Positions 43,808 to 51,749 are shown, counted from the stretch's first letter. The stretch: DNA of 51,749 bases from Hymenobacteraceae bacterium (GCA_947459175.1 CANHCT010000001.1:1-51749), one strand, 5' to 3'. Numbers and translations: made by a program. Notes: a model not told the origin generated them from the letters alone.

Positions 43808-45094
43808 ATGAGTCATTCAATTCTTTGTAAAACAGCGATTTGTAAATTTGCTGCCCTTGTAATTCTCCTCTCGTCAGGCTTGGTAAGGGCCAATACTCTG
43901 CTTATCCCTATGGACGAAGAACAGAAGAATCATTTAAAAGCCTACGGCATTGCATATTGGGTACTTACCAAGGACATTGAGGCCGATTGGTTGCTCAATT
44001 ACCGGGGCGGATCTTTTGCTTGTCAGGCTCTCCCCTTTATAGAAAATGAATGTGTGATTCGCGGGGTATCATACCAGATTATTTCAGACCCTGCCTATGC
44101 CGGCATAAAGGCGGAAATTCAAAACCCCGATGTGAATATGGAGATCATGCGGTTGCAGAAGCCGCCGAAGATTGCTGTGTATTCACCTAAAAGTAAAAAA
44201 CCATGGGACGATGCCGTTACCCTGGTGCTGACCTATGCCGAAATTCCATACGAGGTGGTGTTCGATACCGAGATTCTGGACGGGCTGTTGGCCAAATACG
44301 ATTGGCTGCACCTTCACCACGAAGATTTTACCGGCCAGTACGGAAAGTTTTATGCCAGTTTTGGTCATGAGGCCTGGTACCGGCAGCAAGTGGCAGAATA
44401 TGAGGCCGTTGCCCGAAAATACGGGTTTAATAAAGTCAGCCGGATGAAACTTGAGGTTGTGAAGAAAATTCGGGAATATGTCATTGGCGGAGGCTTTTTG
44501 TTTGCCATGTGCTCGGGTACCGACACCTACGATATAGCCCTGGCAGCCGAGGGGGCAGACATTTGTGGCGATATTTACGATGGCGACCCCATGGATCCGA
44601 ATGCTCAAAACAAACTTCATTACGAAAACTGTGTGGCATTCAAAGATTTCCGCATTTCTATGAATCCCTTCGAGTACGAATTTTCCAACATCGACAATCA
44701 GCCATTCGAAAGGGGACTCACCGAGCAGAACGACTATTTCAAATTGTTTCAGTTTTCAGCCAAGTGGGATCCGGTGCCCTGCATGCTTACTCAAAACCAC
44801 ACTCAAACCATCAAAGGTTTTATGGGACAGACCACGGGTTTCAAGAGCAAACTGATCAAAGCAGAAGTGCTGGTGATGGGTGAAAACAAATCCATTTCGG
44901 AGGCCAAATACATCCACGGAACCCAGGGCAAAGGCACTTGGACATTTTTTGGCGGACATGACCCCGAAGACTACGAACACCGCGTGCACGAAGAACCCAC
45001 AGACCTTAACCTGCATCCCAATTCTCCCGGTTACCGGCTCATTCTGAACAACATACTTTTTCCTGCTGCCAAGAAGAAAAAGATGAAAACCTGA
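43808..45094 (+). CDS. Exported conserved protein with amidotransferase-like features, unknown function
   Basis: 428 residues from ATG 43808; a signal peptide ends near LVRAN. The segment LLIPMDEEQKNHLKAYGIAY and then DWLLNYRGGSFACQALPFIE belong to a conserved Bacteroidota group that I recall being labelled asparagine synthetase B in databases. No asparagine synthase domain is visible. The middle, REYVIGGGFLFAMCSGTDTY, puts Cys235 in a position like the nucleophile elbow of class I glutamine amidotransferase-fold proteins. TFFGGHDPED supplies His384 and Glu387. A periplasmic Cys-His-Glu hydrolase is therefore possible but not shown. The gene is single, divergent from aroK and convergent to comA. 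Confidence 0.75.
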   Translation: MSHSILCKTAICKFAALVILLSSGLVRANTLLIPMDEEQKNHLKAYGIAYWVLTKDIEADWLLNYRGGSFACQALPFIENECVIRGVSYQIISDPAYAGIKAEIQNPDVNMEIMRLQKPPKIAVYSPKSKKPWDDAVTLVLTYAEIPYEVVFDTEILDGLLAKYDWLHLHHEDFTGQYGKFYASFGHEAWYRQQVAEYEAVARKYGFNKVSRMKLEVVKKIREYVIGGGFLFAMCSGTDTYDIALAAEGADICGDIYDGDPMDPNAQNKLHYENCVAFKDFRISMNPFEYEFSNIDNQPFERGLTEQNDYFKLFQFSAKWDPVPCMLTQNHTQTIKGFMGQTTGFKSKLIKAEVLVMGENKSISEAKYIHGTQGKGTWTFFGGHDPEDYEHRVHEEPTDLNLHPNSPGYRLILNNILFPAAKKKKMKT

Positions 45095-45122
45095 GGGCTG
45101 GCCGGGCCATTCGCCCGATGCC

Positions 45123-45896
45123 TCAGTTTTTTAACAGGTCTTTGATAAAAGTATTGAAAGTATCGCCCCGGAGCCCCAACCGTATGGTTTCCAGCGGAAT
45201 GATTTCGTTCGGTGCAATGTTGCCGAGGTTTACATTGGGACCCAGCAACTTGATAAACCACACCTGTTGCGATTTTTGCGGTGCCTCCCAAATGATTTTT
45301 TCAAAAGGAATCTGAGTAAGAATCTCATCTACAAGGCCTTCCCTTACTTCGCCGGTAGGACGAAAGAGACCCACATTTCCTCCTTCGCGTGCCTCGCCGA
45401 TTACCTTATAAGAACCGGCTTCCAGCTCCTTGTTCATCAGTTGAATCCATTTGTAGGGCGGGATAATTTTTTCGGCATCCTTCGATCCGACCTCAGAAAG
45501 GACGGTAGCTCTGTTGGCCAGTTTGCGGATGTATTCGCATTTTTCATCGTGAGGCAACTCAATAGAACCGTCGCTCACCTCTGCATAGTCCAGTCCGAAT
45601 TCATCCAGCATCCGAAGGTAATCTTCAAACTGATTGCGGATGATGAAAGCTTCGAGCAGGGTACCGCCAAAGTAAACGGGAATGCCGGCTGATTTATAAA
45701 CGGCAATTTTTTCCTTCAGATTCGGTGTGATGTAGGATGTGGCCCAACCCAGTTTTACCACATCTACATATTGCGACGAAACCGACATAAAGTCCTCTGC
45801 CTCCCTCACACTCAGTCCTTTGTCCATGGCCATAGTGAGACCAACATTTCTTGGTTTCGGGCTGCGGTCCGGCAAGTGGTTGATAATATAGTTCAT
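45123..45896 (-). CDS. comA: Phosphosulfolactate synthase (ComA family)
   Basis: 257 residues. Family features: KPRNVGLTMAMDKGLSVREA, VDVVKLGWATSYITP, GIPVYFGGTLLEAFIIRNQF, VSDGSIELPHDEKCEYIRKL, and the later EAREGGNVGLFRPTGEVREG. ComA condenses phosphoenolpyruvate with sulfite to phosphosulfolactate, the first step to coenzyme M in methanogens. In a non-methanogen the product could lead to sulfolactate, sulfopyruvate or cysteate, the last a sulfonolipid precursor in some Bacteroidota. Its start is 4 bp from the stop of the TPR gene, so they are translated from one mRNA. Confidence 0.87.
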   Translation of the reverse strand: MNYIINHLPDRSPKPRNVGLTMAMDKGLSVREAEDFMSVSSQYVDVVKLGWATSYITPNLKEKIAVYKSAGIPVYFGGTLLEAFIIRNQFEDYLRMLDEFGLDYAEVSDGSIELPHDEKCEYIRKLANRATVLSEVGSKDAEKIIPPYKWIQLMNKELEAGSYKVIGEAREGGNVGLFRPTGEVREGLVDEILTQIPFEKIIWEAPQKSQQVWFIKLLGPNVNLGNIAPNEIIPLETIRLGLRGDTFNTFIKDLLKN

Positions 45897-45900
45897 GCGC

Positions 45901-47310
45901 TTATGATTTTCCTTTGTTCGTTATTTCCTGAATGATTTTATACAATGTTTTCTGAGATTTGAGATCCTTGAAGAACTCGAACATCACGGTGTGTCCCTCG
46001 TAGTCCAGCAGCAAGGCGTTTTCCAAAAAGAGGGTGGCCTCATTGAACTGCCCTTCTGAAAAATGATAGGCCGCCGCACGGTAGTACAGCAGGGCCTCAT
46101 CGGGCATTATTGAAATGGCCTCATTCATCATCGAGATCGCTTTTTCGATAAAACCGCCTTCAAAAAACAGCAGCGACCAGTCCATCCAGAGATGGGGATT
46201 TTCAGGGTCCAGTTCATGGGCTTTTTCGAAGGCCTCGTTGGCAGAAAGCAGATTGCCGAGACCATATTCTGCCACCGCTTTGCTGAGCCAGGAAGCAGGG
46301 TTCCCGGGTTCGTAATGGATGGCTTTATTGAAGAAATGAATGGACTCACTGTATTTTTGCATGGCCAGCAGACAGGTACCGATTCCGTAATAGGCATCAT
46401 CCTGCTTTGGATTGATTTTCAGTGCTTTCCTGAAATTGTGAATGGCCTGATCCAGTTTTTCCTGAAGTTCCAGCGCTGCTCCGTATGCCACATAGTAATC
46501 CGGATTTTTTTCATTCAGCCGTAGTGCCTCCTGATAAGCTTCTTCAGCCTCCGGGAATCGGCTCAAATTCATCCATATGTTGCCTTTATGGAAATGAGCA
46601 ATGTGCATTTTATCGTCCAAAGCAAGGCAGTATTCTATGGCTGAAAGGGCATCTTCAAATTCACCGATTTTGTTTAATACGTGGGAATAACTGAGCCAAA
46701 CGGTGGCATTAAACGGATCGGCATCCAGAAATTTCTGAAAAAATGGGAGGGCCTCTTCCTGTTCTTCCTCTTCCTCAAGAAACATGAGAAATTCCTCCAG
46801 GCATTCCAGATTGAGGGGGTCCAGGTTCAGTGATTTTTTAAACCAGTAGCGGGCTTCCATCCCGTTGCCCATTTGGGCAAATGTGCTTCCCAGAATATAA
46901 AATAAATTTGCTTTTTGCTCTACAAAAGGCTCTGTTTGAGTAATGTAATGGATTACTTCCTTGTGCCGGCCCTGATGGTTAAGCAGGGTGCACTTCAGCA
47001 TGATGAGGTAAACATCATACGGAAAAAACGGCTCTGCCTTTTTCACCGCATCCATCGCCTTATCGTTTGCACCGCATGAAAACAGCACATGCGCATAATC
47101 CAGCAGCAATTCGGAATGGTAGGGGTGCAACTCCATGGCTTTTTCGCAGGCCACTCTGGCTTTTTCAGGCTGGTCGGAGTTTACATAATGGTAGATTACA
47201 AGTTCAAAAGCATCCGGATCCAGAAATTCTGAACTCTGCCCGTTCATCATGGATTCATATTTCTGAACCCACTCTTTTCCGTCTTCTTTTGGATGAAGGT
47301 CTTTTGGCAT
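45901..47310 (-). CDS. Tetratricopeptide repeat protein
   Basis: 469 residues from ATG 47310 without a signal peptide. Ten or more TPR-type helix pairs run from about residue 30 to 440 (EKALELHPYHSELLLDYAHV in similar form, FHKGNIWMNLSRFPEAEEAY, YVAYGAALELQEKLDQAIHN, AYYGIGTCLLAMQKYSESIH, WLSKAVAEYGLGNLLSANEA). It is probably a cytoplasmic scaffold or adaptor. It is coupled to comA with only 4 bp between, an unexplained pairing. No catalytic domain is seen. Confidence 0.88.
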   Translation of the reverse strand: MPKDLHPKEDGKEWVQKYESMMNGQSSEFLDPDAFELVIYHYVNSDQPEKARVACEKAMELHPYHSELLLDYAHVLFSCGANDKAMDAVKKAEPFFPYDVYLIMLKCTLLNHQGRHKEVIHYITQTEPFVEQKANLFYILGSTFAQMGNGMEARYWFKKSLNLDPLNLECLEEFLMFLEEEEEQEEALPFFQKFLDADPFNATVWLSYSHVLNKIGEFEDALSAIEYCLALDDKMHIAHFHKGNIWMNLSRFPEAEEAYQEALRLNEKNPDYYVAYGAALELQEKLDQAIHNFRKALKINPKQDDAYYGIGTCLLAMQKYSESIHFFNKAIHYEPGNPASWLSKAVAEYGLGNLLSANEAFEKAHELDPENPHLWMDWSLLFFEGGFIEKAISMMNEAISIMPDEALLYYRAAAYHFSEGQFNEATLFLENALLLDYEGHTVMFEFFKDLKSQKTLYKIIQEITNKGKS

Positions 47311-47361
47311 AAATTTCTTTCTCTCGGTTCCGGTACCTGACGGAACTTTCCATTCCTGCTT

Positions 47362-48366
47362 CTATTCTTTCGCAGATGGATGGAAGGTCTGCTTTCCGGC
47401 TATCCAACGCAGCGAATCCGTAACGGGTGTAAATCTAAAATCGGGCCAGATATTTTCAAGAAAAATACTCGAATATTTTAATCTCCTGCTGGCTGCCCGG
47501 GCTGTAAAACGCGTCAACACAGGCTTTTTGGTTGTGAAAACGGAAACCAAAGCCATAAACCTCCAGGCCAGTTCCGAAAGGAATTTTCCTGTTTTGATGC
47601 GGGGGGGGCGGCATCCCAGTTCTTTGGCTGCCATTGCGAGAAAGGTCTTGTAGGGTATACATTCGGCATTCAGAATCAGTCTGCTACCATCCTGCGGGCC
47701 ATTTTGCAAAAGCCAAACCACCACTCTGGCCACATCGCGGACATCCACCACATTGATCCAGCCCGTGGGGAAAAAGGGATTTTCCTTTTTCACATAATGA
47801 ATCAGACTTGCACTGCTTTCGCTGTCTTCTCCCGGTGCCAGCACGATTGAAGGATTGACCATGGCAGCTTTCAGGCCCTCTTCCACACCCCGGAAGATTT
47901 CGAGTTCGGCCAGATACTTGGAATGGGCATAATCGGAGGTGTCATCATCGGGATTAAAGCCCTGTTTTTCATTTACTTCTGCCGGCAGGGACCTTCCCGG
48001 GCTGAGGCTGGCCACCGAGGAAATGTGAACCAGCTTTTTCAGTTTCGGGGCTGCAAGGGCGCAATTGACGAGGTTGGCAGTTCCTTCATAATTGACCTGC
48101 ATAAGTTTTTTTCTGTCGGAGGGCCGGAAAGAAACCAATGCTGCTGCATGTATCACATAATCAGCATCCTCCATGCCTTTTTGTATGCTGAGCAAATCGC
48201 CCAAATGGCCATCTATCCATTCAATCTGCTCGTGAAAGGGGGTGTTTTTTCGTCTTTTCGGATCTGACCCCCGCTCCAAAGCCACTACCCGGTAGCCGCT
48301 TTCCACCAGCAGGTTTACCAATTGCCTTCCTAAAATTCCTGTTGCCCCTGTGAGAAAAACCTTCAA
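47362..48366 (-). CDS. NAD-dependent epimerase/dehydratase (extended SDR)
   Basis: 334 residues from TTG 48366 (MKVFLTGATGILGRQL). Motifs: nucleotide-binding TGATGILGRQLVNLL, DADYVIHAAALVSF, HISSVASLSPG and the catalytic YAHSK pair (DYAHSKYLAELEIF). After the core, a helical C-terminal part (AWRFMALVSVFTTKKPVLTR) resembles dihydroflavonol-4-reductase-like and 3-beta-hydroxysteroid-dehydrogenase-like members. The substrate is unknown. The coding strand has a run of eight C at 47601-47608 within CRPPRIK, a possible slippage site. It starts 51 bp before the TPR gene in the opposite sense of dependence: the two are co-directional but spaced by 51 bp. Confidence 0.85.
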   Translation of the reverse strand: MKVFLTGATGILGRQLVNLLVESGYRVVALERGSDPKRRKNTPFHEQIEWIDGHLGDLLSIQKGMEDADYVIHAAALVSFRPSDRKKLMQVNYEGTANLVNCALAAPKLKKLVHISSVASLSPGRSLPAEVNEKQGFNPDDDTSDYAHSKYLAELEIFRGVEEGLKAAMVNPSIVLAPGEDSESSASLIHYVKKENPFFPTGWINVVDVRDVARVVVWLLQNGPQDGSRLILNAECIPYKTFLAMAAKELGCRPPRIKTGKFLSELAWRFMALVSVFTTKKPVLTRFTARAASRRLKYSSIFLENIWPDFRFTPVTDSLRWIAGKQTFHPSAKE

Positions 48367-48752
48367 TATTTTAATAGTAAAAAATGGAAATAGTGACAGG
48401 TTTTTGGAATTATGTGCTGATAAAAAGTAAATTTAAAAACGTGAGGCGGCCCGACAAAACGGCAAGGGTGGGCAGGAAAGCAGGCAAACCTGTACCGAAC
48501 TTGCATCGGGAAGCCTTTGGTCCCGAATTTACTTCGGGGATTGTTTTGTCTTGATTTGCAAACCCCCATTCTAGATCAAAAACTCTCGTTTTTGCCCTTC
48601 TTTTTATAAAGTTGAAAATCCCGCCTTGTCGGTAAAAAAAGAACATATGGTTTGTGGAGGAGATTATCAATTTTCAAAGCGTGGTTGAAACCTGAACCAT
48701 TTCAAGGGTCTTACAGTATCCTATTTTATCCTGCAGCAAAATTAGGCATTAT
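48367..48752. other. Gene-free 386-bp intergenic region with short repeats
   Basis: No convincing reading frame is seen. It lies between the SDR gene and the GNAT gene, both on the minus strand, so it holds the SDR promoter. It also contains the pair of small palindromic repeats listed at 48495-48540. Confidence 0.5.
48495..48540. repeat. Pair of REP-like palindromic repeats
   Basis: CCGAACTTGCATCGGGAA (48495-48512) and CCGAATTTACTTCGGGGA (48523-48540) are alike and 28 bp apart. Each can fold with CCGAA-type arms; the second forms CCCGAA / TTCGGG with a five-base loop. They look like short interspersed repeats. Confidence 0.5.
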
Positions 48753-49262
48753 TCACCGATGTGGATACAATTTCATTTCCACAACATAATCATTCAACCA
48801 AAAACAGGCCAGCGGAATATCTACCACCTGCCGCACACGAAAACCCAAACCAAAATAAAAATTTCGGGATTCATTGAACCGGTTAACATTCAGAATCAGG
48901 TATTTGGCCTTTTGCTTTCGGGCAAAATCCATGGCAAATCCCATCATCTTTTTGCCGTAGCCCCTGCCTCTGGTTTCGGACAGAAGATACAATTTTTCTA
49001 CCTTCCATTCCTGGCCCGGCAGGGGAGACAGGCTCATAAATCCGACGGCCTTTTGATTTTCTATGGCCATGAAAAAGCGATGCCCGGACTCAGCCTGTTC
49101 TGTCAAAGCATGGGGGCTGTAAAAATTTCTCAGCATGTACTCAATCTGATCCATAGAAATGATGGAAGCATACCATGTAGGCCATATTTCATAGGCAAGT
49201 TGCTGAATGACAGCAAAATCTCCGGTTTGAGCCGGCCTGAGGCTGAATGTTTTCTTTTTCAT
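48753..49262 (-). CDS. GNAT family N-acetyltransferase
   Basis: 169 residues from ATG 49262. The acetyl-CoA loop ETRGRGYGKKMMGFAMDFAR follows the strand VEKLYLLS, and LNVNRFNESRNFYFGLGFRV completes the fold. The first strand region is FSLRPAQTGDFAVIQQLAYE. The acceptor is unknown. It follows the Ppx gene after only 4 bp, so the two are co-transcribed. Confidence 0.9.
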   Translation of the reverse strand: MKKKTFSLRPAQTGDFAVIQQLAYEIWPTWYASIISMDQIEYMLRNFYSPHALTEQAESGHRFFMAIENQKAVGFMSLSPLPGQEWKVEKLYLLSETRGRGYGKKMMGFAMDFARKQKAKYLILNVNRFNESRNFYFGLGFRVRQVVDIPLACFWLNDYVVEMKLYPHR

Positions 49263-49266
49263 AGTT

Positions 49267-50256
49267 TCATCGCAGTTTTTGAATCAGGGCGCCCTCCTTC
49301 AGGGAATAGGCCGACATTCGGATTTGGCGTGCGGCTGTTTTTTCCAGCATCACCTCAATGAGGAGGATGGCAGCCACCATCATTTCGGCTCTCAGCGGAA
49401 GCATGCCCGGAATTTTCAGCCTCTCCTCCAAAGGCAGGTCCTTCAGTTCCCCGGCCAAACTGCAAAAGGCATCGGCAGAAAGGGGCAACCAGGACATTTC
49501 TTCTGCAGCGGCCACATTTCTGCCGGTCCTGGCCAAATCCATGATGGCCAGTGTTTCAAAAGAGCCCGAACATCCTACCAGGGCATCTATTCGGATGTCT
49601 TTTAATTCGTTCCAGAGGAGCTGCAGGGCACCGGAGGCAAATTGCTTCAGTTCCTGTTGCCGGTATCCGGGCATCGGGTCAATGGTGTGGAATTTTTCCA
49701 TCAGGCGAAGGCCTCCGATTTCGAAACTGTATTTCTTCAATGCTTTTTTTCCCCGGCAGAGGATAAACTCCACGCTGCCGCCGCCGATATCGGCAATCAA
49801 TTGATTTTCATTCTCATGCAGGGCCCCCGAACCGGCAACGCCTTCAAATATCAATTCAGCTTCTCTCTCACCGCTGATGACTTCCACCGAAAAACCGGTG
49901 GCTTTATTCACAGCATCCATAACCTCTGTGCAGTTTTCGGCATTCCGGAATGCGCTTGTGCCATACAAGATCACCTGACCATCAGGAATTTCCAATCTTC
50001 GGAAATCCTCCCTGAATTCCAGCAGGGTATCGATGGCTCTGCTTTGGGCTTCGGGCAAAATTTTCTTTAGGCCCATGCCGTCTTTGCCCAGTTTTACCCC
50101 GGTTTTTTTTCGGTAGGGAATCAGGATTTCATCACCCTCCTTTATGCCTGCCGCATATTGAAAGGTATTGGAGCCCAGATCGGCAATTGCCCAACCTTTG
50201 TTGCCCAAAGGAGCGGCGTCTTCCTGTTGCGCAAAAGATTCTTTTTCAGGCTTCAT
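49267..50256 (-). CDS. Exopolyphosphatase / Ppx-GppA family protein
   Basis: 329 residues from ATG 50256. An upstream frame to 50349 runs into the promoter and start of lepB and is rejected. Visible: AIADLGSNTFQYAAGI (phosphate-1 loop), GTSAFRNAENCTEVMDAVNK, and IADIGGGSVEFILCRGKKAL (phosphate-2 loop). The C-terminal HD domain of long Ppx proteins is absent, as usual in this group. It cleaves polyphosphate or (p)ppGpp-type substrates. It pairs with GNAT and is divergent from lepB. Confidence 0.88.
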   Translation of the reverse strand: MKPEKESFAQQEDAAPLGNKGWAIADLGSNTFQYAAGIKEGDEILIPYRKKTGVKLGKDGMGLKKILPEAQSRAIDTLLEFREDFRRLEIPDGQVILYGTSAFRNAENCTEVMDAVNKATGFSVEVISGEREAELIFEGVAGSGALHENENQLIADIGGGSVEFILCRGKKALKKYSFEIGGLRLMEKFHTIDPMPGYRQQELKQFASGALQLLWNELKDIRIDALVGCSGSFETLAIMDLARTGRNVAAAEEMSWLPLSADAFCSLAGELKDLPLEERLKIPGMLPLRAEMMVAAILLIEVMLEKTAARQIRMSAYSLKEGALIQKLR

Positions 50257-50338
50257 GGCTTTGGCTATTTTTGCCCCGCAAAACAAAACAAGTAATATCG
50301 TAAAGTGGGCATAGTCGCACCATTTTATTCCCGAATAC

Positions 50339-51499
50339 ATGGAAAACAAATCAGAAAACTGGACCGTACCTTCACCGAATCAGGAGCCAAAGAAAAAAGG
50401 AGTGGTCAGGGAGTGGCTGGATGCCTTGGTGTTTGCCCTCGTGGTGGCCACTCTGGTCCGATGGTTCTTTTTTGAACCCTTTACCATTCCCACTCCTTCC
50501 ATGGAAAAATCGCTGTTGGTCGGCGATTTTCTCTTTGTCAGCAAACTGCATTACGGAGCCCGGACTCCCAAAACCATTTTGCAGATTCCCCTGACCCACC
50601 AAAAAATATGGGGCACCGAAATTCCCTCTTACCTCACCTGGATTCAGTTGCCGCAGTTTCGCCTGCCGGGTTTCTCTGAGGTAAAGGCGGGTGATTGTGT
50701 GGTATTCAACTGGCCGGCCGACACCACATATCCTACCGATCTGAAAACCAACTACATCAAGCGTTGCGTCGGGGTGGCAGGTGAAATGATTGAGATCCGC
50801 GAAAGGCAGGTTTATATCAACGGAAAGCCTGTAAAAAATCCTGAATTTCTGCAGCACCGCTACTTTGTGAGGTCTGCTACCGAGTTGTCGCAAGGCTTTT
50901 TTGAGAAAACCGGCATTGCCACCTATGATGACGGTTTTCCCAAACCCGATCCCAATGCTCCCATTGTAGGAGGCCGCGACCATACCACGGGTGAGTATGT
51001 CTACATGCTGCACCTCACCGATCAAACTGCAGAAAAACTGAAGCAGATGGATTTTATCAAAAAGGTGGAGCTGCAATCGCTGGCGCCCGGTGTGCCCAAC
51101 GACAGGGTATATGCCTTTGATTCTGCAACCTCCTGGAATGAAGACAATTACGGGCCTATTATGATTCCAAAGGAAGGCATGAAAATAAAGATGGATGCGG
51201 ACAACATCCGCAAATATTTTACCACCATCCTTCGCTACGAAGGCCATGATAAAGTAGAAACCCGAAACGGTAAACTGGTGATTGACGGAAAGGAATGTGA
51301 GGAATATTCCTTCAATCAAAATTATTACTGGATGATGGGCGACAACCGCCATAACTCGGAAGACAGCCGTTTTTGGGGCTTTGTACCGGCCGACCACATC
51401 GTAGGCAAAGCCTGGATGATCTGGCTTTCTATAGATCCGCTCAATAATTTCGGTCTGGATGGTATGCGCTGGAAGCGCCTTTTTAACATCATTGACTGA
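50339..51499 (+). CDS. lepB: Signal peptidase I
   Basis: 386 residues from ATG 50339. A single N-terminal helix (ALVFALVVATLVRWFFFEPF) precedes the catalytic Ser54 (PTPSMEKSLLVGDFLFVSK). Lys141 is in YIKRCVGVAGEMIEI. The GDN motif (MMGDNRHNSEDSRFWGFV) is near residue 334. The distance of about 190 residues between Lys141 and GDN is longer than in E. coli LepB, giving an extra region of unknown role. It removes signal peptides of exported proteins on the periplasmic side of the inner membrane. Confidence 0.94.
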   Translation: MENKSENWTVPSPNQEPKKKGVVREWLDALVFALVVATLVRWFFFEPFTIPTPSMEKSLLVGDFLFVSKLHYGARTPKTILQIPLTHQKIWGTEIPSYLTWIQLPQFRLPGFSEVKAGDCVVFNWPADTTYPTDLKTNYIKRCVGVAGEMIEIRERQVYINGKPVKNPEFLQHRYFVRSATELSQGFFEKTGIATYDDGFPKPDPNAPIVGGRDHTTGEYVYMLHLTDQTAEKLKQMDFIKKVELQSLAPGVPNDRVYAFDSATSWNEDNYGPIMIPKEGMKIKMDADNIRKYFTTILRYEGHDKVETRNGKLVIDGKECEEYSFNQNYYWMMGDNRHNSEDSRFWGFVPADHIVGKAWMIWLSIDPLNNFGLDGMRWKRLFNIID

Positions 51500-51621
51500 G
51501 ACGCGCCTTTCCTTTCGTACCCGAAGATTTGCCACTAAACAGAGCATTTGCTGCCAACCGTGCCGAATGGTTTGCATTCCTTTTTTTGTCAGGCTTTATT
51601 TCGCTGCCAATTCATTGAAAT

Positions 51622-51749
51622 ATGAAAGATAAAATCCTGATTGAAGCCATTGGCCTTTCCAAGAGTTACAAAATGGGGCAGGAAGTTATCCGTGCCCTGG
51701 AGTCGGTGGATATCAAGGTAAAAAAAGGTGAATATGTGGCATTTATGGG
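51622..51749 (+). CDS. ABC transporter ATP-binding protein, LolD/MacB-like (3' partial)
   Basis: From ATG 51622 the frame (MKDKILIEAIGLSKSYKMGQ) runs to the window edge after 42 codons. The segment LSKSYKMGQEVIRALESVDI followed by KVKKGEYVAFMG is typical of the LolD/MacB/FtsE ATPase group just before Walker A, which lies outside the window. It is 122 bp after lepB on the same strand. The transport partner cannot be seen. Confidence 0.75.
   Translation, partial: MKDKILIEAIGLSKSYKMGQEVIRALESVDIKVKKGEYVAFM

Noticed and set aside
43808-45094. Asparagine synthetase B label for the secreted protein
   Set aside because: No glutaminase Cys at position 2 and no synthase PP-loop; the protein has a signal peptide, which does not fit a cytoplasmic synthetase.
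50372-51577. Minus-strand frame of 401 codons opposite lepB
   Set aside because: It mirrors the conserved signal peptidase gene; no domain, signal peptide or promoter supports it.
1-51749. tRNA, rRNA, CRISPR, insertion sequence or prophage genes
   Set aside because: No tRNA-like T-arm in intergenic DNA, no regular spacer arrays, and no transposase, integrase or phage structural motifs were seen.

Overview
The window comes from a chromosome of a Bacteroidota (Bacteroidetes) bacterium, probably a free-living or environmental gliding-type lineage. Support: one type B (CHU_C-like) and two type A C-terminal sorting domains of the type IX secretion system (T9SS); a PorP/SprF-like partner; OmpA proteins with PD40-like repeats; start sites without recognisable Shine-Dalgarno sequences; and promoter elements matching the Bacteroidota -7 box TAnnTTTG. 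TTG is used as a start codon in about 8 of 47 genes. I see no rRNA, tRNA, CRISPR array, insertion sequence or prophage. Overall this is core and household chromosome rather than an accessory island.

Layout. 1-3.5 kb: a surface-secretion cassette (type B T9SS cargo, PorP/SprF-like protein, OmpA/PD40 protein) closed by a clear terminator. 3.6-7.4 kb: a TonB-receptor-like outer-membrane protein with a Gly/Met-rich insert, and a small barrel protein. 7.5-13 kb: acyl-CoA carboxylase carboxyltransferase, a small membrane protein and the transcription-repair coupling factor Mfd. 13-19 kb: an ElyC/YdcF-like protein, MFS and EamA transporters, a PaaE-type reductase and the ABC-F protein EttA. 19-23.3 kb: a packed block with an outer-membrane protein, MaoC-like hydratase, Pth, a cytochrome oxidase subunit III-like protein, a DciA/DUF721 protein, a beta-ureidopropionase-like amidase and a possible baeRF-type protein. 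23.5-28.5 kb: a DUF4384 protein, a type A T9SS protein, a DEAD-box helicase and pyruvate kinase.

28.5-33.3 kb holds the oddest gene: a secreted, strongly basic protein made of 17 back-to-back 25-residue repeats with no change in spacing (29848-31596). It lies between a polytopic GT-C-like membrane protein and a PiT phosphate transporter. 33.4-38.4 kb: a small exported protein, a second type A T9SS protein, HslV, a CNNM/CorC-type CBS protein preceded by an overlapping 29-codon ORF, and Hsp20 with operator-like repeats upstream. 38.5-43.1 kb: a SixA-like phosphatase, a MerR regulator and fused formiminotransferase-cyclodeaminase (probable operon), then a FlaA1/CapD-type nucleotide-sugar dehydratase. 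43.2-51.7 kb: shikimate kinase, a secreted amidotransferase-fold-like protein, a TPR protein coupled to phosphosulfolactate synthase (ComA), an SDR epimerase, a GNAT-Ppx pair, signal peptidase I, and the start of a LolD/MacB-type ABC ATPase cut by the window edge.

No single new multi-gene system is proven here. The best leads are the 25-residue repeat protein, the ComA/TPR pair (possible C3-sulfonate or sulfonolipid precursor route), the secreted protein with a possible Cys-His-Glu triad, and the palindromic direct repeats upstream of hsp20. All functional calls rest on reading motifs by eye; no database search was run.
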